Below are positions 27,820-38,013 of a stretch of 64,000 nucleotides of DNA, in pieces. The first letter of the stretch is position 1, and the number at the start of each line of letters is the position of its first letter. A model generated the notes under the pieces. It worked only from the letters and a program-made list of their open reading frames with translations, searched no databases and was not told the DNA's origin. The position numbers and the translations under genes were made by a program. Source of the DNA: Thermoleophilia bacterium (GTDB lineage: Bacteria > Actinomycetota > Thermoleophilia > Solirubrobacterales > 70-9); contig JAENXK010000001.1 of NCBI GenBank assembly GCA_016649615.1, positions 21,661 through 85,660 of the forward strand, read 5' to 3'.

Positions 27820-30800
27820 ATGCCTCTCCACATCATCAAAGGACCCCCGAACTCGGGCCGAACCGACCTGATTCAGCACCGCTATCTGGAGCTCCTGCCT
27901 AAAAACCCGGTGCTTGTGGTACCCGGCGTGGACGACATCTTCGCCTGGGAGCGGCGCCTGACCAGAGAGAGAGGCGCCCTGATCGACGGCCAGATTCTTC
28001 ACTTCAAGGATCTCTACTCGGAGATCCTCGAGCCCGGCGGCAGGCGGCAGGCGGCCGCCTCGGAACTCCACCGCAGGCACCTGACCGCCCGGGCGATCCA
28101 ACGGGAGATGCCCTCGATCGCCGGCCGCCTTTCGGATCAGCCGGCCTGATCGACGCGGTACTGGCTGAATTCGACGATTTTCGAAACGAGATGTTCGACC
28201 AGGAGACGCTCGACGCCCGGATCAAAGAGGGCGAGGTGCGCCACCTACTGCCGCTGGAAGCTGCGTATGGCGATTACCTGGGTCTGCTCGGCGAAAACGA
28301 AGACTTGACCGACGGGCCGAACGAGGCGACCGCGGCGCTGGACCGGCTGGACGGCGACCGATGGACCCGACCGGTCATGTTCGCCGGCTTCGACGAGCTG
28401 ACTCCGCTTCAACTGGAGGTCATCGGGCGACTGGCCTTCAGGGAGAAGGTGGACGTGACTGTCGCGGTCAGCCACGAACCCGGCAATCCTGCGCTCGAGC
28501 TGACCGCACGCACGGTCGGAGAACTGGAGAACCTCGGACCGGAAGGAGACGTCACCGGGGAGACCACCGAAAGGCCCGAAAGCTCACCGGACCACGACCA
28601 GCTGTTGTTTTCGGTTCAGAAGCGGTTCATGCGATCGCCCGCGAAAACCGACCAGAACCCGGGTCCCCGGGAGGACCTGAAGCCCCTGCAGGCCGACGAT
28701 GCGTTGACCATTCTCACCTCGACCGGCCAGCGCAACGAAGCCGAGGCGATCGCGGTCGAGATCGCGCGGCTGATCGCGGACGGAGTCGAACCTGACGAGA
28801 TAACCGTCGCGGTTGACGCCCCCGCCAGGAACGGGCGCATCCTCCGGGATACCCTTGCCCGTTTTTCCATCCCGGTGACTCTCGAATGTGAAACGCCGGT
28901 CGAAGCAACGACGACGGGGAAAGCGATCCTCGCCCTTCTCGGGTCGGCCGGAGCGTCTGACTCGGCCGATGACCTCCTGGTCTACCTCCGCAGCCCGATC
29001 GGCTCCGTTGCGGAAAGCGGCGCCGGCGATGAGCACCGCCGGGCCGTCGACGAACTCGAGCGATGGAGTCGCACCGAGGGTCAGCATTCGGCCCGTAAGT
29101 TGATGGAGTGGCTGACCGTCTCCGGTGGAGGGCCTCCCCCCCATTGGGACGAGATCAGGGAGGCGATCGCGGGTGGCCGCCCGATCGACGGGATCGTGAA
29201 CGAAGCCGCCCTGGCCGTCAGCCTCGAGATCCTCAAACAGGATCAAGCGGCAGCGCCATCCGCCCTGACGACCGCCGAAACTCTGGCCGCATCGGCGATC
29301 TCGAAAGCCTGTGCGGAGTTGTCCGGCCTGGAGGGGGCCCGAGGAATAGCCGAGCGCTTTGCCGAAACCCTGTCTTCGGGCGCAATCAAGGTCTGGATCC
29401 CGGCGGCGCAGGGAGCCGTGCGGATCGCCAGCCCCTACAGCCTCCGGGCGAAGCGGGTGGAGCACCTCTTCTACGCCTCGCTTCAGGAGACCGGACTCAC
29501 CGATCCCGACCGGCCCGGACCGTTCATCTCGACCGACGACCGGCAGCGCCTCGGCATGTCGGAGCGCCGCGACCCCGAAGTGCAGCAGCGATACCTGTTC
29601 TACTCCTGCCTCACCGTTCCTACGAAGCGGCTTTGGCTGTCTTGCCGCAACTCGGACGAGACCGGCAAGGCGGAGCACCCATCCCCCCTGATCGGTGCCG
29701 TGGAAGAGCTGTTCGCGCGTGACGCAAACGACGAAGTGATCGTCCGTCGGGGCGGTCGGGCCGGCAGCGCGGTCACCTTTCAGCCGGCGGACGCGCCGTC
29801 GGAGCAGGAACTCGCCCGGGCTCTGACCGCGACCCCGGTGACCGGCGGCAACCGCGAGTCGGCGACTGCCGCTCTGGAGACCGAGCTGGCAGGGCGACTG
29901 ATGGCACGGCTCGCCTCGGCCGAGGAGACAGAGGATCGCACCCGGCGCCTGGCCGATCTCAGCCTCGAGCCGATCCTGAACGCTCTGGGAGAGGCGGCCG
30001 TCATGGGCGCCACGGACATCGAGGCATACGCTGGCTGCCCCTACCGGTGGTTCATCGAAAAACAGCTGAGTCCCCAGCCTTTCGAACCCGATCCGGACTA
30101 CCTGAGCGTGGGCAACCTGGTCCACGGGGTCCTGGACGACCTCTACGCGGCCCACCCGGGCGAGATCCCGAGGCCGGCCACGCTCCGGGCCTGGACCTCC
30201 GAGGTCCCGGGGCTCGTCGGAAAGCGGGCTGCCGACCGGCGGGTGAAACTCGACCAGGACACGGCTGCGCATGCCGGTCTGCGCAGCCGGGCCGCTCAGA
30301 CGATCACTTCCTATCTGCGCCGGGAGGCGAAACGCGAGAACCCATCGCACCTTCCCTGGAAGCTGGAGGCCGGCTTCGGAACGACCCATTCGGATGAGCC
30401 GGCCGTGGATATGGGCGGATGGTCGCTGAAGGGCAAGATCGACCGGATCGACCTCTCTCCGGAGACCGGAACCGGCGTGCCGCGGACGGCAGTGGCCGTC
30501 GACTACAAGACGGGTGACGTCGACAGCCGCACCCACCACAAGGCGAAGCGAGACCGCAAGGTCCAGATCCAGCTCTACCTCCACGCGATCTGGCAGATCT
30601 GGGGCCATCAGCCGGTGGCCGGCCTCTACGTCCCGATCAAGGCCGATCCCACGCCCAAGAGCCGGGGTGCCTACGACGTTGATCAAAAGCAGGAGATGCT
30701 CGACCGAGGGGTGATGGAGAAAGAGAAGACCGAAGATTTCGATCTGTTCATCCAGGAAGGGATCGAGATGGCCGACCAGGCAGTGGTCGGATTGATGAAA

Positions 30801-30902
30801 GGCCTGCTCGACCACGAGCCGGCCACCTGTCCGGACCACTTTGACCATCCCGCAGTGCCTGACCGGCCAGCACCCGACGGCGAGGGAGACGGAGGCAATT
30901 GA
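27820..30902 (+). pseudogene. AddB/AdnA-like nuclease-helicase subunit (frameshifted near 28140)
   Basis: A 109-codon frame from 27820 (MPLHIIKGPPNSGRTDLI, a degenerate Walker A GPPNSGRT) ends at 28147. A frame offset by one base is open from before 28140 to 30902 and reads continuously AGLIDAVLAEFDDFRNE into MFDQETLDARIKEGE. One missing G in CAGCCGG would join them into a ~1027-residue protein. The C-terminus is a RecB-type PD-(D/E)xK nuclease: DIEAYAGCPYRWFIEKQLSP, GNLVHGVLDDLY, GKIDRID and VAVDYKTGD. Only one late Cys (EPATCPDHF) is seen, so the AddB Fe-S cluster seems absent. ATGA overlap with the following helicase gene indicates a two-subunit double-strand-break repair enzyme. If the frameshift is real the second subunit would be lost. 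Confidence 0.78.
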
Positions 30903-33900
30903 TGATTCCGACTCCGCAGCAACGGGAGGTCATCGACAGCAAGGCGAGCGACATCCTGGTCGAGGCAGGGGCCGGTTCCGGCAAAACCACGACCACGGTG
31001 GCCCGCTACGTCCGGTTGCTCGAAGACGGACACGAGCCCCGGGAGATCCTGGCCTTCACCTTCACCGACAAGGCTGCCGGCGAGCTGAGGGAAAAAGTCA
31101 GGGACGGGCGACGCAGACTGGCCGAGACTGCGGCGGCGGAGGCCGGGGGGTCAAGCCCCGAAGCGGTCTCGATGAGCGAGGCCTGGGTCGGCACCTTTCA
31201 CGCCATCTGCCTTCGCATCCTCAAGGCCTACCCGATCGAGGCCGGGGTCGACCCCGGCTTTTCGGTGATCGATGACGTGACCGCGGAGACGGTCAAGAGC
31301 GACGCATTCTCGGAGGCACTCGAGAAGTTCCGCCGGGAGGACCCGGATCCGGACAGCAGGGACGAGCTGGTCGGCGTCTACACCGAGAACGGACTGCGGG
31401 ACACCATCCGCAGCGCCTGGGGCAAGCTCCGATCGCGCGGCATCCCGGATCCGAGGTTGCCTGAGTTCGAGGACACCGAATATCCGGCGGCCATGATCGC
31501 CGATATCCGGACGGAAGCGGCGGAACTGGTCGCCGACGGAAGCCTGCATTCGAGCCCACGTGGAAAACTCGAGGCCCTGATCGAGCTGCTCGATCAGGCC
31601 GGCCCTGACATCCTGACCTTCGACCAACTGAGCCCCCACGCCTTCAAGTCCACGGTTGAAGCCGTTCAGGAGATTCAAGAGAAGCTGCGCCGTGTGATCG
31701 CCGACCTCGCGGCGATCGACCGGGGCGACCGGGTGCGGCGCGATCTCGGCCGTCTGCTCGAGCTCTACGGGGAGAGGTACTCCGAAAAGAAGGCGGAGCG
31801 TTCGGTGCTGGACTACGAAGATCTCCAGTTGTTGGCGCTCCGGCTGCTGCTGGAAAACGAGCCGATCCGGGCCGCATACAGGGAACGCTTCAAGGAGATC
31901 ATGGTCGATGAATTCCAGGACACCAACCAGCTCCAGCTTAATCTGGTCAATGCCCTGCGAGGCGAAGAGACCACGCTCACGACCGTCGGTGACGAGATGC
32001 AGTCGATCTACGGATTCCGCCATGCCGACGTCGAGCTGTTCCGGAACCGCCGCCGGGACGACTCAGTCACGGTTCTGGGTTTGACTGACAACTTCCGCTC
32101 GACGCCGGAAGTGATCGACGCGGTCAACGAACTCGGGCGACGGCTCGACCGCCAGGTGGAGAAAAAGCGCGGAGGCGACGACAGCCGTGACAGCGACGAC
32201 AGTCGCCACGAGTTCACGGATTTGACCTTCCCCGAAGGAGATAAGCCGGCTGAGCCAGGCTCGGCCACCATCCTGGTGACCGACCCGACCGGCTGGAAAG
32301 GGCTGGACCTCGGTCCCATGGCCCGCGCGATCCCGGCCGAAGCCGATGTCGGCAAGGAAGAGGACCACTACCACGAAGCCGAAGCCCTCAACCTGGCCCG
32401 GCACCTCCGGGAAATGGTCGACGAGGGCGAGGCCGAGCAGGGCGACATCACGATCCTGCTGCGAGCCCGGACCAGGTCCGAGCTTTACGTCAGCGCCCTT
32501 CGCGAAGTCGGTCTCTCTCCCTATCTGGTCGGCGGCGCCGGTTTCTGGAAGACCCGGGAGGCGGTCGAGATGCGGGCCCTGCTTTGCGTGATCGCCAACC
32601 CGCTCGACGACGAATCCCTGATTGCGACTCTGACCTCGCCGGCCTGTGGCCTCAGCACCGACGCCCTCTGGATCCTGAACCATGCCGACCCCGGGTACAA
32701 CCCACTCTGGCCGGCGCTCGAATCACTCGGCCCGGCCGAACCTCCAACCGAGCTGAACCAGGAACTGATGGCCGAGCTGACTCCGGCCGACCGCGCGATC
32801 GCGACCGGATTCGTATCAACGGTGAACCACCTCCGCGGGATCAGCGCTATCGCTCCCCTGGACGAGCTGATCGACGAAGCGGTCACGGCGACCGGATACG
32901 ACCTGGCCAACCTGGTCCGGGATCCGAGCCGCAACGGTCTGGCCAACCTTCGGCGGCTCAGTTCTCTGGGGCACGAGTACGAGCTGTCCCAGGGCCGGGA
33001 CCTGAGGGGCTTTCTCGACTGGGCGAAGCTGAGCGCCGAACTTGAATCTGAAGCGTCGGTGGCGACCCAGGAAGAAGAAAGCGACGTGATCAGGATCATG
33101 ACCGTCCACGCGGCCAAAGGTCTCGAATTTAAGGTCGTCTGCGTACCGGAGTGCAGTCGTATCAACTCCAACCGGCAGGACACCCCGCTGGCCCTGGGCC
33201 GGTCACTCGACCCCGAAAACCCGATGGACTTCAAGGTAGGCCTCAAACTTAAGTCGATCGACGCCGAAGACGCAGAGCTGTATGACTGGGTTGAACTCAA
33301 GGAGGACGCCGGAAGAGCCACCGAAGACGAGGAACTACGCCTTTTCCACGTCGCCCTGACCAGGTCCGAGCAGCATCTGGTGGTCAGCGGCGTCGGGACC
33401 GCCAAGCTGAAGGGTGAAGTGAGCGACTCGCGGCCGATGATCGATCGGATTCAGGAGACGTTCGAGCTCGACCCCGGAGATTCCGAAGGATGGCCAGAGA
33501 CGGTGCCGGCAGGCGACGATGAATCTGGCGGAAAGGGCCCGGCCAGGGTCAGAGTGAACCGTAACCGGCCCACCGAAAAACAGGCCGAGCGCCTGAGGGC
33601 AGAGCGCGACCCTCTCGAGGCCGAGGTACCGGTCAGGGTCGGCGCGCCCCCGCTTCACCGTCCGGAGTCCCGGATCCTGCCCAGCGTGCCGCTCTCCTTC
33701 TCGGCACTGAACCTCTTCATGGAGTGTCCCTCCCGGTTCTACGCCCGGCGGATCCTCAGGCTCGAGGAGCCATCGGCTGCCGGCCGGCCGGTCGCCGAAC
33801 CCGACCAGTCGGTGAACGGGCTTGACGGGGACCCGGCGCTCCAGAAAACGAACGCCCGCGACCATGGGACCGCCTTCGGATCGGCGGTACACGACGTGCT

Positions 33901-34498
33901 GGAACAGCTCGGGAAATCGAAATGGCCTGAAGCGACCGGGGACCAGATCGCGCGAGCGCTGCGCAGGCGTGGTGCCGACCCGGAAACCGACCTCGGGCGC
34001 GCATCCGGAATGATCGAACACTTCCTCGAATCCGATCTGGGACGCCGTATCCGGAATAGCGGCGCCGGGTTCGAGATCCCGCTTCTGATGCGGATCGAAA
34101 ACACGACGATCAGGGGATACGTCGACGTTCTGGTCAATTCCGATCCACCTCTGGTTCTCGACTACAAGACCAACATCCTGGGGGTCCAGAGTCCGGCGGA
34201 AAAGATGGAGGACTACAGGCAGCAGCGCAATCTCTATTCGCTCGCAGTTGCCCGGTCTCGATCGATCGACCGGGTTGAATCGGCCTTCGTCTTCCTCGAG
34301 GATCCTGATCAGCCGGTCATCGAGATGTTCGATTCCGCCGGACTGGAGCGAGCCGAAGCGGAGCTGAGCGAAGCGCTCCGCGATTTCACCCGGGGCCAGT
34401 TCTTCGGGGGGCCCGGAGCCTCCGTAAATCCCTGCGGCGAATGCTGGGCCTGCGAATACCTCGCCGCTCAGCGAAACAGTGCGGCGGAAGCCGCCTGA
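30902..34498 (+). CDS. UvrD/RecB-family helicase-nuclease (AddA/AdnB-like)
   Basis: The 1198-residue protein starts at ATG 30902, 6 nt after GGAGG (a TTG at 30899 is too close). Motifs in order are: Q-motif TPQQREVID, Walker A VEAGAGSGKTTTT (residue ~25), Ia TFTDKAAGEL, II IMVDEFQDTNQLQ, III TTVGDEMQSIYGFR, IV DNFRSTPEVI, V MTVHAAKGLEFKVV, VI FHVALTRSEQHLVV. The C-terminal nuclease carries MECPSRFYARR (~940), GTAFGSAVHDVLEQ, GYVDVL and LVLDYKTN, and ends NPCGECWACEYL. The first Cys with CxxCxxC makes a four-cysteine set like the Fe-S clamp of AddB/Cas4 nucleases. Paired with the upstream subunit it resembles AddAB/AdnAB end-processing machines for homologous recombination. Confidence 0.93.
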   Translation: MIPTPQQREVIDSKASDILVEAGAGSGKTTTTVARYVRLLEDGHEPREILAFTFTDKAAGELREKVRDGRRRLAETAAAEAGGSSPEAVSMSEAWVGTFHAICLRILKAYPIEAGVDPGFSVIDDVTAETVKSDAFSEALEKFRREDPDPDSRDELVGVYTENGLRDTIRSAWGKLRSRGIPDPRLPEFEDTEYPAAMIADIRTEAAELVADGSLHSSPRGKLEALIELLDQAGPDILTFDQLSPHAFKSTVEAVQEIQEKLRRVIADLAAIDRGDRVRRDLGRLLELYGERYSEKKAERSVLDYEDLQLLALRLLLENEPIRAAYRERFKEIMVDEFQDTNQLQLNLVNALRGEETTLTTVGDEMQSIYGFRHADVELFRNRRRDDSVTVLGLTDNFRSTPEVIDAVNELGRRLDRQVEKKRGGDDSRDSDDSRHEFTDLTFPEGDKPAEPGSATILVTDPTGWKGLDLGPMARAIPAEADVGKEEDHYHEAEALNLARHLREMVDEGEAEQGDITILLRARTRSELYVSALREVGLSPYLVGGAGFWKTREAVEMRALLCVIANPLDDESLIATLTSPACGLSTDALWILNHADPGYNPLWPALESLGPAEPPTELNQELMAELTPADRAIATGFVSTVNHLRGISAIAPLDELIDEAVTATGYDLANLVRDPSRNGLANLRRLSSLGHEYELSQGRDLRGFLDWAKLSAELESEASVATQEEESDVIRIMTVHAAKGLEFKVVCVPECSRINSNRQDTPLALGRSLDPENPMDFKVGLKLKSIDAEDAELYDWVELKEDAGRATEDEELRLFHVALTRSEQHLVVSGVGTAKLKGEVSDSRPMIDRIQETFELDPGDSEGWPETVPAGDDESGGKGPARVRVNRNRPTEKQAERLRAERDPLEAEVPVRVGAPPLHRPESRILPSVPLSFSALNLFMECPSRFYARRILRLEEPSAAGRPVAEPDQSVNGLDGDPALQKTNARDHGTAFGSAVHDVLEQLGKSKWPEATGDQIARALRRRGADPETDLGRASGMIEHFLESDLGRRIRNSGAGFEIPLLMRIENTTIRGYVDVLVNSDPPLVLDYKTNILGVQSPAEKMEDYRQQRNLYSLAVARSRSIDRVESAFVFLEDPDQPVIEMFDSAGLERAEAELSEALRDFTRGQFFGGPGASVNPCGECWACEYLAAQRNSAAEAA

Positions 34499-34702
34499 TA
34501 CACCACGACCCGGCGACCCGGGCGCCGCGTGCGGGTCACGGGTCTTGCGCCGGACATGCAATTGTGGAATACCTCGCTCAGCGGCATCCGGTACCCCGGA
34601 TAATCCCGGTCTACTTCGCCCACCGGTTGACCCGGGAAGAGAGTGGAGGCGCCGCCGCGCGGGACGGGGCGATCGACGCCGAGACGACTGCGATGCCCTG
34701 AT

Positions 34703-34954
34703 TCAGTCCGGCTCTGCCTGCGCGGGCTCGGCCGGCGCCCCGTCGCCCAGCGACCGGGCGAGATCTTCGAGCCGTAGCTCTTTCAGGCCTTCGTCGACCG
34801 CCTTCAGCTCCCCGGCGCAGTATTCGACAAGTTCCTTGGCCTCGCCGCAGAGCTCGAGTGTTTCGCGAAGCTCCGCTTCGCCGGAATCGAGCCGGCCAAT
34901 TATCTGGTCGAGGCGTTCGACCGCCGTCTCGTAGGTTCTTTCGTCCTCATCCAT
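34703..34954 (-). CDS. xseB: Exodeoxyribonuclease VII small subunit
   Basis: The 83-residue protein carries the family core TYETAVERLDQIIGRLDSGEAELRETLELCGEAKELV, a helical hairpin. It forms the filament-like stalk around XseA. The start ATG 34954 overlaps the xseA stop by 8 nt. The ending DGAPAEPAQAEPD is a disordered tail. Read longer frames upstream are xseA out of frame. Confidence 0.94.
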   Translation of the reverse strand: MDEDERTYETAVERLDQIIGRLDSGEAELRETLELCGEAKELVEYCAGELKAVDEGLKELRLEDLARSLGDGAPAEPAQAEPD

Positions 34955-36416
34955 CGCTTTCAGTCTCCTCCATTCGGATCCGTTCAAACTCGGCCGGCCG
35001 CTGTTCCGGTTCAACCCGTGCCGCGACCTCTCCGTCGGCAAAACGGACGCTCAGCCGACCGGCCCTGCGGGCGGAACCCGCGGCGGTGATCGGCTCACCG
35101 GAGCGGTCTTCGACCCTGGCATAGCCGCGCTCCAGCGTTCGCTGGGGATCGTGGGCCCTCAGGGCGAGTGACCGGGCGCCGTTGCGTTCGAGACCACGGC
35201 TGACGATCCGCCGGACTCCTCCCTCCAAAGAGATCGGAGCTGCCCCCATCCGGTCCAGCCCGGTGTTCACCGAGCGGGCTGAACGAGACGCTACCGTCAC
35301 AAGATTGCGGCTGACGACTCCGGACAGATTGCGCCGTCTGTCGCCCACCCCGCGCTCAGCCGAGGCCTGGACCTCCCGGGCCTTCTGGTCGAGAGACGAT
35401 CGCTGCAGGCGGATTGCTCGGGCGGGGCCGGCGGCGTACGTGTACAGGGGAGCAATCCGATCTTCGACCGCGGCCCGGCCGCCCCTCAGCATCCGGGCCG
35501 CGATCTCCGCCATCCCGGTCCGGGCCAGACCGCAGTCCAGCGGCACCGCGGCCTCTGCCGCGTGAGTCGGGGTCGAGCACCGCACCGCGGCGACGTCGTC
35601 TATCAGGGTGAAGTCGCGTTCGTGGCCGACCGCCGAAATCACCGGGACGGCCAGTATCGCCACTGTCCGGCATAGGTTCTCGTCACAGAAAGCCCAGAGG
35701 TCGGTCAGGCTGCCGCCGCCGCGGCAGACGACGATCGCCTCAACCCCGGCGAAGGTGGCCATGTCCGACAGAGCGCGGGTTATCGCCGGAGCCGCATTCC
35801 GGTCCTGCACCGGGGCGAATCCCCAGACGATCTCACCCTGCCAGCCCCGGCGCTCCAGCCCGACCAGCAGGTCACGGCGGGCCGCCCCACCCTCGGCGGT
35901 GATCACCCCGATCCGGCGCGGCAGGGTCGGCCGGCGAAGAAGCTTCTGGGGTTCCAGAAGGCCTTCCTTTTCGAACTGCTGCCGCAGCGCCGCCAGCCGG
36001 GCGAGCAGGTCTCCTTCGCCGGCCGGGCGCAGGGCGGTGACCCTGAAGCTGAACGCAGGTGAGGCGTTCTTGCCACCGACGTAGTAATCCGGACCTCCGC
36101 GGGCAATGACCAGCGCCCCGTCTCTGAGCGTCTCCGGTTCCAGGCCCAGCTTCTCGAAGTCGTTCTTCCACATCGTGCAGGGAACTCCCCCGCGTTCGTC
36201 GCGTAGCTGGAAGTAGTGCTGAACCCTGCTCTTGCTCACGCTGACCAATTCCCCGGTGATCGTCACCCTGGGCATGCTCCGGAGGCCGCCGACCAGTCCG
36301 TCCGCGTACTCGCCTACCGGTATCGGCAGCGGCTCGCCCGAATTTCCGGCGGCCGCGGCTTCAGGCAGTGCCTCCCCGCTGGAGTTGTCAGGAATGCGGC
36401 TTCTCCTGCCATTCAC
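34947..36416 (-). CDS. xseA: Exodeoxyribonuclease VII large subunit
   Basis: The 489-residue nuclease degrades single-stranded DNA to acid-soluble fragments. An N-terminal OB fold (VTITGELVSVSKSRVQHYFQLRDE) is followed by the catalytic domain with RRIGVITAEGGAARRDLL, VVCRGGGSLTDLWAFCDE, PVISAVGHERDFTLIDDVAAVRCSTPTHAAE and a C-terminal coiled region with RTLERGYARVEDRSGEPI. The first ~35 residues are unusual, Ala/Gly-rich, and overlap the HxlR gene by 29 nt. Confidence 0.95.
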   Translation of the reverse strand: MNGRRSRIPDNSSGEALPEAAAAGNSGEPLPIPVGEYADGLVGGLRSMPRVTITGELVSVSKSRVQHYFQLRDERGGVPCTMWKNDFEKLGLEPETLRDGALVIARGGPDYYVGGKNASPAFSFRVTALRPAGEGDLLARLAALRQQFEKEGLLEPQKLLRRPTLPRRIGVITAEGGAARRDLLVGLERRGWQGEIVWGFAPVQDRNAAPAITRALSDMATFAGVEAIVVCRGGGSLTDLWAFCDENLCRTVAILAVPVISAVGHERDFTLIDDVAAVRCSTPTHAAEAAVPLDCGLARTGMAEIAARMLRGGRAAVEDRIAPLYTYAAGPARAIRLQRSSLDQKAREVQASAERGVGDRRRNLSGVVSRNLVTVASRSARSVNTGLDRMGAAPISLEGGVRRIVSRGLERNGARSLALRAHDPQRTLERGYARVEDRSGEPITAAGSARRAGRLSVRFADGEVAARVEPEQRPAEFERIRMEETESDG

Positions 36417-36762
36417 GGGCCCATTCCTGGAGGCCCTCGATGCAGGGCTTGAGCGCCTCGCCCTTTTCGGTCAGACCGTAGGAGACCCGGACCGGGAAGC
36501 CGTCTTCGACCGTTCTCTCCATCAGCCCGGCCTCTTCCAGTTCCCGCAGGCGCTGCGAAAGCAGCCGGTCTGAGAGTCCGGGAACGGCCCGCTTGAGGTC
36601 GGCGTATCGCAGCGGGCCTCCGCTCAGAGCCCAGATGATCGCTCCGCTCCACCGCTTGCCGATCAACTCGATCGCCGCGTGAAAGTGTGGGCAGACCTCC
36701 GGCAGAGCCGGCTCTTCCGGGCCGCCGTCGGCCGCATTCCGCTCAGCAGTAGTCCCGCTCAC
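36388..36762 (-). CDS. HxlR-family winged-helix transcriptional regulator
   Basis: The 124-residue regulator has the HxlR signature: EVCPHFHAAIELIGKRWSGAIIWAL, GPLRYADLKRAVPGLSDRLLSQRLRELEEAGLMERTV and VSYGLTEKGEAL. Cys 24 sits in the position used by thiol- or aldehyde-sensing HxlR proteins. It is upstream of xseA-xseB and overlaps xseA by 29 nt, so it may be co-transcribed; whether it controls these genes is not visible. Confidence 0.93.
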   Translation of the reverse strand: MSGTTAERNAADGGPEEPALPEVCPHFHAAIELIGKRWSGAIIWALSGGPLRYADLKRAVPGLSDRLLSQRLRELEEAGLMERTVEDGFPVRVSYGLTEKGEALKPCIEGLQEWAREWQEKPHS

Positions 36763-36825
36763 CGTCCACTGAGCTTACAAAACCGGGCTGGCGGGAACCC
36801 GGAATCGGTCACGCGTGGGGCCGGA

Positions 36826-37968
36826 TCACCGCGCACAAGGACCGGTGTCGACCTCTCCGGTGGCACTTCTGACGATGCGCCGGACGACCCGGTTGGGTAT
36901 CGCCAGCCCCCCCGGGGGACCTTCGGTCGTGGCCGCGAACACGGTCCCCAGAACCCGTCCTGAAGGATCGACCAGTGGTCCGCCGGAGTTGCCGTGGCGG
37001 ACCGTTCCCCTCAGGGTCAGCATCAGCCTCCCCACCGGCCCCGATCCGTATGCGTCCTCGCCGAAGACCTTGCCGGTGCTGCCGGCGCGGGCCGGGGACA
37101 GGGTGAGCGGTCCGTCCTGGGGATATCCGATGACTGCGGCCGGCACGCCGGATTCGGTCGATTTCAGCATCGCCAGCGGCTTCGAATCGATGTCGGCCGC
37201 CAGTACGGCCAGGTCGTTTCGCGGGTTGTAGGCGATCGGCACGGCGTCCGCTATCTGACCGTCCGGGGTCTCGATCCGGGTATCGGTCTGCCCGGCCAGC
37301 ACGTGGGCGTTGGTGACCACGGTGCCGGGGGCCACGACCCAACCCGAGCCCATCACGCCGACCCCGCAGGCTGTGCCGACCACCTTCACCACCGAGGAGC
37401 CGGCCTCCCTGATCCGGGCCTGGTCCACGGTCACCGCCGCAGGGGTGGCGATATCGCCCGGCGAGGTCGCCACCTGCGGCACCGGATCAATCCGGTGAAG
37501 CGCCTGAATAAGCGGCCCCGAAGGCGGCATGACCTCGTTTATGCCGCCCAGAAGTAGTGACTTCTGGGCGCTCTTTCGCAGGGAGTCCGCCCCGGGGGTG
37601 TAGACCGCGACCGCGCCGAGGACCCAGATGACTCCCATCGCCACTGCGGCGATCAGAAGCGCGCCACCGATACCGTCCACGATCTGCCACCCCGGACCCC
37701 TGATGGCCGAGGCCCTGACCCGCTGGCCGAACGAAGCGGCGATCGCCAGGGTGATCGATCCGAACATGATTGCGCCGATCAGGGCGACCATCGGGGCGTA
37801 GGGCGAATTCGACCCCTGGTCGAGGATCACCGGGGCAAACCGGGAGCCGAGCACGGCACCGGCCGCGAGTCCGGTGAGGCCGAGTGCCCCGACAATCAGG
37901 CCCTGCCGGAATCCCCAGAGGGCGACGAGGAAGGTGAAGGCGGCTATGCCCCAGTCCAATGCGGTCAC
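36826..37968 (-). CDS. MarP-like periplasmic serine protease with CvpA membrane domain
   Basis: The 380-residue protein has four N-terminal membrane helices of the CvpA type (TALDWGIAAFTFLVALWGFRQG; MVALIGAIMFGSITLAIA; GALLIAAVAMGVIWVLGAVAV) and a trypsin-like domain. Catalytic residues are visible as VTNAHVLAGQ (His), NPRNDLAVLAAD (Asp) and GNSGGPLVDPSGRV (Ser). Two cysteines, GTACGVGV and the C-terminal GPCAR, match the regulatory disulfide of mycobacterial MarP (Rv3671c), which keeps cytoplasmic pH homeostatic under acid stress. Function here is inferred from that homology. Divergent from the PBP gene by 45 bp. Confidence 0.92.
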   Translation of the reverse strand: MTALDWGIAAFTFLVALWGFRQGLIVGALGLTGLAAGAVLGSRFAPVILDQGSNSPYAPMVALIGAIMFGSITLAIAASFGQRVRASAIRGPGWQIVDGIGGALLIAAVAMGVIWVLGAVAVYTPGADSLRKSAQKSLLLGGINEVMPPSGPLIQALHRIDPVPQVATSPGDIATPAAVTVDQARIREAGSSVVKVVGTACGVGVMGSGWVVAPGTVVTNAHVLAGQTDTRIETPDGQIADAVPIAYNPRNDLAVLAADIDSKPLAMLKSTESGVPAAVIGYPQDGPLTLSPARAGSTGKVFGEDAYGSGPVGRLMLTLRGTVRHGNSGGPLVDPSGRVLGTVFAATTEGPPGGLAIPNRVVRRIVRSATGEVDTGPCAR

Positions 37969-38013
37969 CGGGTCAATCTATCCACCGGCCGCCCCCGGTA
38001 GTTTTAGCGGGCC

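Noticed and set aside
28584..30848. Long minus-strand open frame (754 codons)
   Set aside because: Antisense to the AddB-like gene; low-complexity G/D/R/L composition and no motifs.
34499..34702. Open frame between the helicase-nuclease and xseB
   Set aside because: Reads HAIVEYLAQRHPVPRIIPVYF near its centre but starts inside the helicase gene in another frame, with no ribosome site. May be a remnant; unsupported.
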